The notes under the pieces: model-generated
The model's database searches: none
What the model saw: the letters and a program-made list of their open reading frames with translations, nothing else
What the model was told of the DNA's origin: nothing
Assembly (NCBI GenBank): GCA_947599875.1
Contig: CANQFV010000004.1
Span: forward strand, 1-64,000
DNA length: 64,000 nucleotides
Direction: 5' to 3'
From: an uncultured Oscillospiraceae bacterium
GTDB lineage: Bacteria > Bacillota > Clostridia > Oscillospirales > Oscillospiraceae
Program-made: the position numbers and the translations under genes
In this document: positions 23,327 through 32,160 of the stretch, in pieces
Position numbering within the stretch: position 1 is the first letter of the stretch
How the letters are laid out: every line of letters begins with the position of its first letter

Positions 23327-25197
23327 TGAGATACCTCCTCCCACTGGGTGTAAAGCGCCTCCAGGCGCTCCGTCAGCTCCTGATGCTCCCGGGTAAGCTC
23401 CATGAGGCGCTCATAATCCGTGGCGGCGGCCTCCTGGTTTTGCTCATTCTCCCCGATCTTCTCCTCGGTCTGGGCGATCTCCCGCTCGATCCGGGCGGCC
23501 TGCCGCTCCCGGGAGACGGCCCGTGCGGCCCGCTCCGGCTTCTTCCCGCCGGGGGCCTTGGCCGCGGCTGTCTGGGCCAGCTGTCTCTGCCGCTCCAGGT
23601 AATCCCGGTACTCCCCGTAGCCCATGCGGTAGTCCTTCAGCTCTCCCCCGCCCATGACCCAGATCCGGGTGGCGAAGCGGTTGATGAAGTACCTGTCGTG
23701 GGAGACGAACAGCAGCGTCTCCGTGTAGTCGGCCAGCGCCTCCTCGATCCACTCCCGGCTGGCCGCGTCCAGGTGGTTTGTCGGCTCGTCCAAAATGAGG
23801 AAATTGATGTCCGATTTCATCAGCATACACAGCTTCAGTCGGCTCCTCTCCCCGCCGGACAGGGCGTTGACCGGGGTGAACACCTGCTCCCCCCGGAAGA
23901 GGTAGGCCGCCAGCCTGTCCCTGGCCTCCTGCTGGGTACACTTCCCCTCGTACATCATGCACTCCAGAACGGACGGGGAGTCGTCCTGAAACGTCACCGT
24001 CTGGGGCAGATACGCCGTCTTCACCGCGGGGCCGATGCGGGTAAAGCCGGTGTCCGCCGGCTCCTCCCCCAAAATCATCCGGATCAGGGTGGATTTTCCC
24101 GTGCCGTTGTCCCCGATGAGGGCCACGCGCTCCCCCGGCTCGATGAGAAGCTCCGTCTCCCCCAGGATCCGCTTCTCCCCAAAGGCCTTCGTCAGGCCCC
24201 GGGCGACAAGCACCTCGTCCCCGCGAAACTCCGTCTCCCCGAAGCGGGTCTTCATCTTGGCCTCCTGCCGGGGCCGGTCGGTGACGCGCATCTTATCCAT
24301 ACGCTTCTCAATGGAGAAGGCCCGCTTGTGGAGCTTATCCGCCCCCATAAAGGCCCACAGGTGCAGGTCGTCCGCCGCCTTTTGCAGCTGGGCGATCTTG
24401 GCCTCCTGCTTCTCATAGCGCTTCAGGCGCTCCTCGTACCTTCTGCGCTTCTCCTCCAGATAAAAGCTGTAATTTCCGCTGTAAAACTCCGGGAGGCCGT
24501 CCACGATCTCGATGACGCGGCTCACCGTTCTGTCCAGGAAATACCGGTCGTGGGAGATGGCCAGCACCGTCCCCTTGAATTTGTTGATGTAGTCCTCCAG
24601 CCACTCGGCGGCGGACATATCCAGGTGGTTTGTGGGCTCGTCCAGCAGCAGGATGTCCGTGTCCTCCAGGATGAGCCGGGCCAGGTTGAGCCGTGTCCGC
24701 TCCCCGCCGGAGAGCTGGGCGTACATCTGCTCCCGCTGTCTGCGGGGGATCCCCAGGCCGTTGGCCACCGTGTCCCGGAAGCGCTCCAGCTCCCAGCCGC
24801 CCAGGCGCTGGAACTCCGCCGACAGTCTGTCATAGGCCCTCAGGGTGTCCGCGTCGCTGTCCCCGGCGGCCATTTTTTCCTCCAGCTCCTCCATCTGGCG
24901 GCCCATCCGCTGGATGCGGCGCTGGGCCTGGCGAAGCACGTCCTCCCCGGTGTAATCCTCCGGGTACACGGGGATCTGGCTGAGGACCCCCACCCGTTTC
25001 CCCGGGGGCGTCACCACCACGCCCTCGTCCGACTCCAGCTCGCCGGAGATGATCCGGAAGAGGGTGGTCTTCCCCGCCCCGTTCCGTCCCAGGACGCCCA
25101 CATGCTCCCCGGCGGTGATGTCGAAGGAGACGCCCTTCAGGATGTCGTTGCCCTTTTCAAAGGCGATGCGAATTTTTTGAACAGATAAATCGATCAT
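23323..25197 (-). CDS. ABC-F family ATPase
   Basis: Protein of 624 residues with two ABC domains and no membrane part. First domain: Walker A LGRNGAGKTT, signature LSGGERTRLNLARL, Walker B ILLLDEPTNHLD. An ABC-F type arm/linker rich in charged residues lies between (RRRYEERLKRYEKQEAKIA). Second domain: IGDNGTGKST, LSGGERSRLKL, FLILDEPTNHLD. A coiled-coil C-terminal tail of about 90 residues (IEREIAQTEEKIGENEQNQE) resembles Uup/YdiF-type members. ABC-F proteins act on the ribosome, either as translation factors or as antibiotic-resistance proteins; which applies here is not clear. It is first in a two-gene operon with ydcF. Confidence 0.93.
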   Translation of the reverse strand: MIDLSVQKIRIAFEKGNDILKGVSFDITAGEHVGVLGRNGAGKTTLFRIISGELESDEGVVVTPPGKRVGVLSQIPVYPEDYTGEDVLRQAQRRIQRMGRQMEELEEKMAAGDSDADTLRAYDRLSAEFQRLGGWELERFRDTVANGLGIPRRQREQMYAQLSGGERTRLNLARLILEDTDILLLDEPTNHLDMSAAEWLEDYINKFKGTVLAISHDRYFLDRTVSRVIEIVDGLPEFYSGNYSFYLEEKRRRYEERLKRYEKQEAKIAQLQKAADDLHLWAFMGADKLHKRAFSIEKRMDKMRVTDRPRQEAKMKTRFGETEFRGDEVLVARGLTKAFGEKRILGETELLIEPGERVALIGDNGTGKSTLIRMILGEEPADTGFTRIGPAVKTAYLPQTVTFQDDSPSVLECMMYEGKCTQQEARDRLAAYLFRGEQVFTPVNALSGGERSRLKLCMLMKSDINFLILDEPTNHLDAASREWIEEALADYTETLLFVSHDRYFINRFATRIWVMGGGELKDYRMGYGEYRDYLERQRQLAQTAAAKAPGGKKPERAARAVSRERQAARIEREIAQTEEKIGENEQNQEAAATDYERLMELTREHQELTERLEALYTQWEEVSQ

Positions 25198-25211
25198 ACC
25201 GTTTTCCTACA

Positions 25212-25243
25212 TAAAAAAGGCCGTCCAGCGGGCGGCCTTTTTT
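25212..25243 (-). terminator. Terminator downstream of the CD1247-like gene
   Basis: A-run, stem AAAGGCCG / CGGCCTTT with a short loop, then seven T residues; it works on the minus strand, 18 bases after the CD1247-like stop, and possibly in both directions. Confidence 0.8.
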
Positions 25244-25260
25244 TCTCTGATGATGCGGGA

Positions 25261-25743
25261 TCACTCCTCGGGTTCCAGATCCTCGTCGTCGTACTCCTCG
25301 TAATCGTCGTCGTCATCGTCGTCGGCGTCCTCCTGGGTGAGATCCAGCTCCAGGCTCTCGCCGCACTCGGGGCACTGGACAACGCCCTGCTCCAGGTCGG
25401 ACTCCTCCAGCACAAACTCGGCTCCGCAGGCGGGGCACTCCACCTCGTACTCGAACTCCTCGTCCTCGTCGCCGTGATGGTGGTGATGGTGGTGACAGCA
25501 GCACTCCTCATCGTCGTCATCGTCGTCATAGACGATGTCCTCCACCATCTCCAGATCCTCGGAGACGGCGTCCAGCCCGTCGTTTAGCTCGTCGATGGCG
25601 TCGATCAGGTCGTCCTGACCCAGTGCCAGATCCTCCAGCACATCGGCAATGGCCGCCAGGATCTTGCCCTCGCCCTTCTCGGTGTCCATGCCCATGCCTT
25701 CCATCAGGCCCTTGATATAAGCGACTTTCTCAGCGGGTGTCAT
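25261..25743 (-). CDS. CD1247-type acidic zinc-ribbon protein
   Basis: Protein of 160 residues. The N-terminal 60 residues (EKVAYIKGLMEGMGMDTEKG) match the CD1247 N-terminal domain, a Clostridia-specific helical module of unknown function. Then come an Asp/Glu run, the unusual string CCCHHHHHHHG at about residues 80-90, and a zinc ribbon with CPACG and CPECG. The C-terminus is almost all Asp, Glu and Tyr. The His/Cys string suggests metal binding. It is very acidic and probably cytosolic. ATG 25743 has GGGAGG upstream. Its position next to efp may reflect a conserved neighbourhood in this group, but that is inference. Confidence 0.8.
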   Translation of the reverse strand: MTPAEKVAYIKGLMEGMGMDTEKGEGKILAAIADVLEDLALGQDDLIDAIDELNDGLDAVSEDLEMVEDIVYDDDDDDEECCCHHHHHHHGDEDEEFEYEVECPACGAEFVLEESDLEQGVVQCPECGESLELDLTQEDADDDDDDDYEEYDDEDLEPEE

Positions 25744-25844
25744 AGCAAAAACCTCCCATAAATTATTGCCGGTGAAAAATGCTCTCTTCCATAGCTTCCC
25801 CTGTTTTTCGGCAGTGTAACCGAAAAGACGGGGAAAACGCGGTC

Positions 25845-26414
25845 TCAGCCCTTGGCGCGCTCAAGATACTCGCCGGTGCGGGTGTCGATCCGGATCTTGT
25901 CGCCCACGTTGATGAAGAGGGGCACCTTGATCTCGGCGCCGGTCTCCAGGGTGGCGGGCTTTAAGGTGTTGGTGGCGGTATTTCCGGCGAAGCCGGGGTC
26001 GGTGTCGGTGATCTCCAGCTCCACAAAGTTGGGGGGCTCCACGGAGAAGACGTCGCCCTTGTAGGAGCTGATGACGCAGACCATGTTCTCCTTCACAAAG
26101 CGGAAGTTGTCCCCAAGCTTGGACTTGTTCACCGGCTCCTGCTCATAGGTCTCAGGATCCATGAAGTAGTAGAGATCCCCGTCCTGATACAGGTACTCCG
26201 CCTCCTTGCGCTCCACAAACGCCTCCTCAAACTTGGCGGTGGGGTTGAAGGAAGTCTCGGTGACGGCGCCGGTGATGAGGTTCTTCATCTTGGTGCGCAC
26301 GAAGGCCGCGCCCTTGCCGGGCTTGACGTGCTGGAACTCCACGACCATGACGGGTTTCCCCTCGTACTCAAAGGTCTTGCCGTTCCGAAAATCGCTGGCG
26401 GTAATTGTTGCCAT
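25845..26414 (-). CDS. efp: Translation elongation factor P
   Basis: Protein of 189 residues, standard for EF-P. Three beta domains are recognisable: an N-terminal KOW-like domain with the loop [10 protein letters not shown], whose lysine is the position modified in other bacteria, an OB domain, and the C-terminal OB domain ending [10 protein letters not shown] with the signature around [18 protein letters not shown] rescues ribosomes stalled on polyproline. The loop carries the lysine rather than arginine type; no modification enzyme is encoded nearby. ATG 26414 has GGGAGG about ten bases upstream. It is followed downstream by the M24 peptidase on the same strand only at higher coordinates, so it ends that transcript. 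Confidence 0.97.
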   Translation of the reverse strand: MATITASDFRNGKTFEYEGKPVMVVEFQHVKPGKGAAFVRTKMKNLITGAVTETSFNPTAKFEEAFVERKEAEYLYQDGDLYYFMDPETYEQEPVNKSKLGDNFRFVKENMVCVISSYKGDVFSVEPPNFVELEITDTDPGFAGNTATNTLKPATLETGAEIKVPLFINVGDKIRIDTRTGEYLERAKG

Positions 26415-26621
26415 GTTTTTTATCCTCCCGTAGAGTATTGTTCAAATATAGAAGACGAACAGATAAATCTCATATATTTTACCGTATATCCGCCGATTTT
26501 GCAAGTACAAATCTGCGTAAAAACCCAAAAGTTCCGACGCTTTCCGGATTTTTCTCCGGCCGGGCGCCGGCGCGCCCCTTTTTCCCCCGGGTGCGGCGGG
26601 GTTTTCCGCGGCCAGCGGCCC

Positions 26622-27692
26622 TTACGCGCAGAAGACAAGCAACTCCCGGGGAAGCTGGGTGAGGTCGAAGCACCCGTCCTCCCGGATCTGGATCACGTCC
26701 TCGATGCGCACGCCGAAGCGTCCGGGCAGGTAGATCCCCGGCTCCATAGAGATCACGTCCCCCGCTTTCAGAACGGCCTCGCTCTTGGGGGAGCAGTTGG
26801 GGTACTCGTGGATGTCGATGCCCACGCCGTGGCTCAGGGAGTGGGTGAAATACTCCCCGTATCCGGCGTCGGCGATGACCTTCCGGGCCACGCCGTCCAG
26901 CTCCCGCCCCGTCATACCGGCCCGGGCCGCGGCGATGGCCTCCTTCTGGGCGCTGAGGACGGTGTTGTAGACCTTTACCATCTCCTCCGTCGGCTCCCCG
27001 ATGGCCACCGTCCTTGTAGTGTCGGAGCAGTAGCCCCGGTACAGGGCGCCGAAATCCATTGTCAAGAAGCCCCGCTGGAGCTTGACGTCCCGGGGTTTGC
27101 CGTGGGGGACGCTGGACAGGCTCCCGGAGACCACAATGGGATCGAAGGACTTGTCCTGGGCGCCCAGGCGGAGCATCTGGCATGTCAGCTCCGCGGCAAG
27201 CTCCCGCTCGGTGATGTCCGGGGTGATGAGCTTCAGCACGTTTGTATACGCCTGGTCGGCGATGCGCTGGGCGGCGATGAGAATCTCCATCTCCTCCGGG
27301 GACTTCACGGCCCTGAGATCCCGCAGCAGCTGCTGACCCGGGACAAACTCCGGCTCCAGCTTGCCCTGGAGGCCGGTGTAGGCGGCGTAGCTCAGGGATC
27401 CCTCCTCCACCGCCAGCTTCGTCACGCCGTGATCCTTGAAATATTCGTTCATCAGCTGGTAGACGGGCTTATCGTTGGAGCAGATCACCTCCGCCTCCCG
27501 GATGCTCCGGCTGGCCTCCTCAAAATACCGGGCGTCGATAAACAGCGCGGCGCTGCCGTCGCCGCAGACGATCAGCTCCCCGGCGCTGGAGGCAAAGCCC
27601 GTGGCGTAATACCGGTTCTGATCCGAGGTGATGAGAAGCGCCTGCGCCTCGGAGGCCTCCACGGCCTTGGAAATCTTTTTGATGTTGTTCAT
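26622..27692 (-). CDS. M24-family Xaa-Pro aminopeptidase
   Basis: Protein of 356 residues. An N-terminal creatinase-like domain (1-125) precedes the pita-bread catalytic domain, where the five metal ligands are visible: Asp in LTMDFGALYRGYCSD (two Asp), His in SLSHGVGIDIHE, Glu in SMEPGIY and Glu in GVRIEDV. It removes N-terminal residues preceding proline, or cleaves Xaa-Pro dipeptides, in the cytosol. ATG 27692 has AAAGGAG upstream. It follows yqeG by three bases and in many Firmicutes lies next to efp, as here, fitting proline peptide recycling. Confidence 0.93.
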   Translation of the reverse strand: MNNIKKISKAVEASEAQALLITSDQNRYYATGFASSAGELIVCGDGSAALFIDARYFEEASRSIREAEVICSNDKPVYQLMNEYFKDHGVTKLAVEEGSLSYAAYTGLQGKLEPEFVPGQQLLRDLRAVKSPEEMEILIAAQRIADQAYTNVLKLITPDITERELAAELTCQMLRLGAQDKSFDPIVVSGSLSSVPHGKPRDVKLQRGFLTMDFGALYRGYCSDTTRTVAIGEPTEEMVKVYNTVLSAQKEAIAAARAGMTGRELDGVARKVIADAGYGEYFTHSLSHGVGIDIHEYPNCSPKSEAVLKAGDVISMEPGIYLPGRFGVRIEDVIQIREDGCFDLTQLPRELLVFCA

Positions 27693-27695
27693 CCT

Positions 27696-28190
27696 TCAAA
27701 CTCCTTTCCTTTTTTCCCGTCTGAACGGAAGCTCCAACCCGTACCGTATGGCCAAAAACGGGTTTGAAAACCTGATAGGCTCCACCAACAGCATCTTCAC
27801 ACCGGCCAGATTGGCCGCGATGGTGTCGGTGTAGATCTGGTCCCCGGCCAGAGCCGCCCTCTCCGGCGGGATCCCCGCCAGGGACAGGGCCTGCCGGATC
27901 CCCCGGGGACTTGGCTTTCCGGCCCTTTTGATATACGGCACACCCAGGAGCTTTGCGAATACCTCCGGCCGCTCCCCCTTGTTGTTGGAGACGATGTAAA
28001 GCCCCACGCCCCCGGCCTTCACCGCCGCCGCCCAGTCCGTCACCGCCCTGTCCAGGGTCAGCGTCCCGTAGGGGGCGATGGTGTTGTCCACATCCAGGAT
28101 GAGAAGCTCCACGCCCAGCTCTGCCAGCAACCGGGGCGTCAGCTCCGTCACCTTTTTTCGTTTCACGTCCGGGAACAGGGAAAAGCTCAT
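27696..28190 (-). CDS. YqeG-family HAD phosphatase
   Basis: Protein of 164 residues, subfamily IIIA HAD. Motif I is LILDVDNTIAPYG with both Asp residues, motif II SNN in LYIVSNNKGE, motif III the lysine in RAGKPSPRG, and motif IV AGDQIYTDTIAAN. The family is close to mitochondrial phosphatidylglycerophosphatase Gep4 and may act in phospholipid synthesis or as a general phosphatase. ATG 28190 has GAGGTG upstream. It is the first gene of the unit yqeG - M24 peptidase, divergently oriented to the gene at 28268 across a 77-base region. Confidence 0.9.
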   Translation of the reverse strand: MSFSLFPDVKRKKVTELTPRLLAELGVELLILDVDNTIAPYGTLTLDRAVTDWAAAVKAGGVGLYIVSNNKGERPEVFAKLLGVPYIKRAGKPSPRGIRQALSLAGIPPERAALAGDQIYTDTIAANLAGVKMLLVEPIRFSNPFLAIRYGLELPFRREKRKGV

Positions 28191-28267
28191 AAAACACCTC
28201 GCCGGGAATATATAATAGGTGAGATCCGTACCAAGTCAGAGTATACCATACAATCGGAGAAAAGTAC

Positions 28268-29029
28268 ATGAAAGATTTTCATTTTTTTATCTCCTCTCCC
28301 CCGGACACCGCCCTCCAGGCCGGGCGCCTGGGGCAGGTCTCCCTGATGGCCTACCGGGTGGGCCGGAGCTTTCGGTTAGAGCGCGCCGCCCTGCCCAATG
28401 TCCGCTGCGCCCTGATGGAGGTGGATATGACCGGCTTTACCGGCTACGGCCCCCACCAGGGGCTGGCGGAGGAGCTGACGCGGGAGTGCTGTCTGCGGGG
28501 GTACGGGGGGATCGTCCCCCACCTGCCAAGGCCCAGCGTCAGCGTGGTGCGGTTTTTGGAGACCCTGTCCCGGGAGCTGGCCCGCCGGCGCCTTGTCCTC
28601 TGGCTCTCCCCCGCCTACGCCCGGGTGGTCCCCGGCTCCCGCCTGCTCCTGCCCTCCCGCGGCGCCTGGGGGAGCTTCCGGGGGTATGTGGAGAGAAACC
28701 GGCTGCCGGGGAGGACAGCCCTGAGCTTTTCCCTCTTGGCGGAGGACTTCACCCTCCCCGACCTCACCGGCCGGGGGTGTGTCCTGCCGTCCCGGGCCTT
28801 CGCGGCCCTGCCGGCACAGAGGCTCCACTACTCCCCGGAGCTGGAGATCAGCTACGTCACATATGTCCGGGACGGTCGGGCGCATGTGGTTTTGCAGGAG
28901 GATGAAAGATCCGTGAAAAACCGAATGAAAATCGGGGAGGAGCTGGACATCTCCGCGTTTTTCTTTCCCTACTCCGCCATAGAAAGTCCGAAAACAGTCT
29001 TGAAAAACGGCGATGATGTGATAAAATAG
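28268..29029 (+). CDS. Hypothetical protein
   Basis: Protein of 253 residues that I do not recognise. It lacks a signal peptide and membrane segments. It alternates beta and helical stretches (ALMEVDMTGFTGYG, GIVPHLPRPSVSVVRFLETL, RLVLWLSPAYARVV, ISYVTYVRDGRAHVV), which could be an alpha/beta barrel or a Rossmann-like fold, but no catalytic motif stands out. ATG 28268 has CGGAGAAAAG upstream. It is divergent from yqeG. GC-rich codon use matches the neighbours, so it looks native. The downstream DUF362 gene is 92 bases away, across a duplicated 32-base unit. Confidence 0.7.
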   Translation: MKDFHFFISSPPDTALQAGRLGQVSLMAYRVGRSFRLERAALPNVRCALMEVDMTGFTGYGPHQGLAEELTRECCLRGYGGIVPHLPRPSVSVVRFLETLSRELARRRLVLWLSPAYARVVPGSRLLLPSRGAWGSFRGYVERNRLPGRTALSFSLLAEDFTLPDLTGRGCVLPSRAFAALPAQRLHYSPELEISYVTYVRDGRAHVVLQEDERSVKNRMKIGEELDISAFFFPYSAIESPKTVLKNGDDVIK

Positions 29030-29044
29030 GTTTTACGGTAAAAT

Positions 29045-29110
29045 ACACCCGGTCAATTTCAGGTCACACGGCAAAGCTAAAACCCGGTTTATTTCGGATC
29101 ACACAGCAAA
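29045..29110. repeat. Imperfect tandem duplication upstream of the DUF362 gene
   Basis: Two adjacent units of about 33 bases: ACCCGGTCAATTTCAGGTC-ACACGGCAAAG and ACCCGGTTTATTTCGGATC-ACACAGCAAAG. The second runs into the ribosome site of the gene at 29122. Confidence 0.75.
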
Positions 29111-29121
29111 GGAGACACATT

Positions 29122-30009
29122 ATGTCCAAATCAAAGGTTTATTTCACAAAATCCCTCTCTCCGGAGACGGTGGTAGAGATGTACAAGCTCCTGGGCATCT
29201 CTCTGCCCGGCAAGGTGGCCGTAAAGGTCCACTCCGGCGAGGAGGGGAACCAGAACTACCTCCACCCCGATTTTATGAAGCCGATGGTGGAGTATGTGGG
29301 CGGCACGGTGGTGGAGACGAACACCGCCTACGGCGGCTCCCGCAGCACCAATGAGAAGCATCTGAAGCTCCTGCACGACCACGGCTGGAGCCAGTACTTT
29401 GACGTGGACCTCCTGGACGAACACGGCCCGGACGAGATCCTGCCCATCCCCCAGGGGAAGGTGCTGAAGAAGGACATCGTGGGCAGGGATCTGCTGAAAT
29501 ATGACTCCATGCTGGTTCTGGCCCACTTCAAGGGACATCCTATGGGCGGCTACGGCGGGGCGCTGAAGCAGCTGTCCATCGGCTGCGCCTCCGCCGCGGG
29601 GAAGGCGTATATCCACTCCGGCGGCAGGGACACGAACCCCGGCACCTGCTGGAAGAACCATGCCAGCAAGGAGGGCTTTACCGAGTCTATGGCCGACGCC
29701 GCCAGCGCCGTCTACCGGCATTTTCAGGGGCGGATCGCCTTCGTCAGCATGATGTGCAACCTGTCCGTGGACTGTGACTGCTGTGAGGACGCGGAGGGCC
29801 CCTGCATGAGGGATATCGGCACCCTCTCCTCCCTGGATCCCGTGGCTCTGGACAAGGCCTGCATGGATCTGATTGACAAGGCCGTGGACGACCCGGGACA
29901 GAAGCACTTCCTGGAGCGGGTGGAGTCCCGCCACGGCCGCCACACCATCGAGGCGGCCCAGGCCCTGGGCTTCGGAACGACGGACTACGAGCTGATAATC
30001 GTGGACTGA
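29122..30009 (+). CDS. DUF362 domain-containing protein
   Basis: Protein of 295 residues covering the DUF362 domain: KVAVKVHSGEEGNQNYLHPDF near the N-terminus, VETNTAYGGSRS, then LAHFKGHPMGGYGGALKQLSIGCAS and the cysteine-rich DCDCCEDAEGPCM. The usual C-terminal ferredoxin domain of longer DUF362 proteins is absent. Family function is not established, though related proteins bind Fe-S clusters and sit with corrinoid or redox genes. ATG 29122 has AAAGGAG about nine bases upstream. A terminator follows. Confidence 0.85.
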   Translation: MSKSKVYFTKSLSPETVVEMYKLLGISLPGKVAVKVHSGEEGNQNYLHPDFMKPMVEYVGGTVVETNTAYGGSRSTNEKHLKLLHDHGWSQYFDVDLLDEHGPDEILPIPQGKVLKKDIVGRDLLKYDSMLVLAHFKGHPMGGYGGALKQLSIGCASAAGKAYIHSGGRDTNPGTCWKNHASKEGFTESMADAASAVYRHFQGRIAFVSMMCNLSVDCDCCEDAEGPCMRDIGTLSSLDPVALDKACMDLIDKAVDDPGQKHFLERVESRHGRHTIEAAQALGFGTTDYELIIVD

Positions 30010-30035
30010 AAAGATACAGATCTTTTGGCAAATAC

Positions 30036-30074
30036 AAAGCGGCAAGGGAAACCCCTTGCCGCTTTGCGCTTTTT
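30036..30074 (+). terminator. Terminator after the DUF362 gene
   Basis: Stem AAAGCGGCAAGGG / CCCTTGCCGCTTT with a four-base loop, then GCGCTTTTT. Confidence 0.82.
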
Positions 30075-30135
30075 CCAGTCGCGCAGTCCTTTCAGCAGTC
30101 TGACGCGGCAGCAGAGAAACGCTTTTTTCGTAAAT

Positions 30136-30906
30136 TCAATCATGACGAACGAGCCTTATAAGGCGTCTGCAAGCCGCCCACCCGAAAAGCGCCAGAAGTC
30201 CCGCTGTCAGGGTGAGCTTCAGCAAAATGGAGCGGGCGGGGGTTCCGGCGTTATAGACCGACACCACCAGATTGCTTAAATCGAGGGGCGCGGGGAGAGC
30301 GAAGCATTCGGATAGACGGATGGCGATCATATACAGGACTACCGGCATGACCGCGGCAGTATAGCGGTTTGGGAAAAAGGTCGAGACCAGCAGGGCCAGT
30401 ACCGCAAAAACCGAGGACGAGAGGGAGATGTGCGTCATCAGCAGTAAAAGATAGGCGTATGGCCTGCCGTGAATCAGATAGACGGAGTAGGCGTTGCCGA
30501 CGCTGGGGAATGAGAACAGAGGAAAACGCGCACAGAAGGCCGCTGTGAAGAGAGCCATCCCCAAAAAGGACGTGAGAAAGCCGCTGACGGCACATGCCGC
30601 GATCTTCGTAAGCGCGTAGACGCGCAGGCCGCAGCGAACCGACCAGAATCTGAAGGAGCGCTCCGCCCAATCCGTGGCAAAGGAGGTTGAAAACGGCAGT
30701 GTGGAGAACACGCAGACCATCAGCACCGCAGCGGAGCCGCCGTTCAGGGCAAGCCCGAGGTAGTAGAGGACGTCTCCGCCCTGCGTGTACAGGCCGGTTG
30801 ACTCAAGAGCCAGGACTGAAAATGCGGCAAAAACCGCCGTTATGAAATTTACGGAGAAAACCGCCCTCCTGAGGCAGGCCCGGAGTGTCCTCAAAAGCAC
30901 CGTCAT
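30136..30906 (-). CDS. ABC-2-type membrane protein (permease-like)
   Basis: Protein of 256 residues with six hydrophobic segments spread along the chain and short basic loops, resembling ABC-2 permease subunits. No ATPase partner is adjacent, so an independent membrane role is equally possible. The start ATG 30906 overlaps the stop of the upstream gene by four bases (ATGA), making it the last gene of the BlaI - M56 - lipoprotein-like operon. That association suggests a part in the envelope-stress response sensed by the M56 protein, but nothing in the sequence proves it. Confidence 0.7.
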   Translation of the reverse strand: MTVLLRTLRACLRRAVFSVNFITAVFAAFSVLALESTGLYTQGGDVLYYLGLALNGGSAAVLMVCVFSTLPFSTSFATDWAERSFRFWSVRCGLRVYALTKIAACAVSGFLTSFLGMALFTAAFCARFPLFSFPSVGNAYSVYLIHGRPYAYLLLLMTHISLSSSVFAVLALLVSTFFPNRYTAAVMPVVLYMIAIRLSECFALPAPLDLSNLVVSVYNAGTPARSILLKLTLTAGLLALFGWAACRRLIRLVRHD

Positions 30907-32147
30907 AACACGCTGAGCAGCTCTCCTGTGGCCGCGTCGAAGACATAGGAGGTGTAAAACTGAAAATCCGTACCGTCATGGAGCCTTTCCGTCTTGATCA
31001 TGTCAAAGCTCCAAGCCGGTCTCATGACCGTGCCGTCGCCGGAGGGGAGCTTCACATAGATAAGCTCCATTGTGACGGCGTTGTACTTGTATTCGGATAT
31101 AACATCCGAGAGAAGGCGTATAAGGGCCTCCACCGCCTCGCTGGGCGAGATAAGGGGGAGCGTATCGCCGGTGCCGGTCAGGGAGACCAGGTTCCAAAAA
31201 TCCGCGTATTCGATGCCCCGGGCCGTGTACCAGACCTCGCCGGATGTGCTGCCGTGCGGATATACGCTGCCGTTGACATTTTGCTCCCATTGTATATCCA
31301 TGATCGGGATATCATCAACGACCTGGGCGAAGTTGAAATAATACCCCTCGTCGGCCTCACCGAATTCATACTCCACGCCGCTCAGCTCCGCGTGGGCTTT
31401 TATCGTTGGAAGATCCATAAAACAGCAGGATCTCACCGTAAGCTCCGGCGCCCCTGCGTTGGACAGGCGGCTCACAATGTCACGGAGGGCGGCGGAGCGG
31501 GCAGGGCCCGCCAGTTCTCCCTCGGTGGAATAATCCTCCCGCGATAATCCGGGATTTGCCAGTGTTGACATAGACACCACGCGGCTTGAGGATATTATGG
31601 ACTGGAGCTTGTATCCGGCCATGACGCCGTCCCGCTCCAGGTTATAGTTAAACCCGCCGTCCGTGCCGCTTTGCGTTCCAAAGCTCTCCCCACCGTCATA
31701 GACCGTGAGATAGTCGCGCACTCCGGCACTTTCCGAGCGGTACTGCATCCCCTCCGCGTAGGAGACGGTCTCCGAGACGTCGCCGCTCATGAGGGCGGGG
31801 ATCAGCCGATCTGCGGAGAACCTGATGGGCGTGACGTAATACACCGTGGCGCTCCCCCGGGATGCGACCTCGGCGGGGTCGAAGCTGAGGGTCAGGTTCT
31901 CCGGGAGGGAGACGTCCTTTAGGTATTTTTCAAGGGACGCGTAGTCCTTCGCGTTGGGGGCGGCGGCGCAGGAGACCAGGTTCACGCAGAGAAGGCAGAG
32001 GAAGAAAGCCAGCGCCGCCGCAGGTGCGCCGGTGCGTCCGCGCTGTCCCCCGGAGTCATCCACAACGGCCCGGATCCGCTGCGCCATCAGCTTTTTTCGC
32101 GGCTCAAAGGGCAGAGAAAAACGGGTATTCGGAAAATTGGGTTTCAT
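30903..32147 (-). CDS. Membrane-anchored extracellular protein linked to M56
   Basis: Protein of 414 residues. The first 25 residues end in FEPRKKLMAQRIRAVV, which looks like the juxtamembrane tail that follows the peptidase domain in M56/BlaR1 proteins. A single membrane segment follows (about residues 42-62, with a Cys in LVSCAAAPN that could be a lipobox), and then about 350 extracellular residues rich in beta structure that I do not recognise. It may be the sensor half of a split BlaR1-like receptor. Two adjacent ATGs exist (32150 and 32147); the second has better spacing from GGAGGG. It lies 13 bases after the M56 stop, in another frame. Confidence 0.7.
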   Translation of the reverse strand: MKPNFPNTRFSLPFEPRKKLMAQRIRAVVDDSGGQRGRTGAPAAALAFFLCLLCVNLVSCAAAPNAKDYASLEKYLKDVSLPENLTLSFDPAEVASRGSATVYYVTPIRFSADRLIPALMSGDVSETVSYAEGMQYRSESAGVRDYLTVYDGGESFGTQSGTDGGFNYNLERDGVMAGYKLQSIISSSRVVSMSTLANPGLSREDYSTEGELAGPARSAALRDIVSRLSNAGAPELTVRSCCFMDLPTIKAHAELSGVEYEFGEADEGYYFNFAQVVDDIPIMDIQWEQNVNGSVYPHGSTSGEVWYTARGIEYADFWNLVSLTGTGDTLPLISPSEAVEALIRLLSDVISEYKYNAVTMELIYVKLPSGDGTVMRPAWSFDMIKTERLHDGTDFQFYTSYVFDAATGELLSVL

Positions 32148-32160
32148 CATGTCCCTCCGT

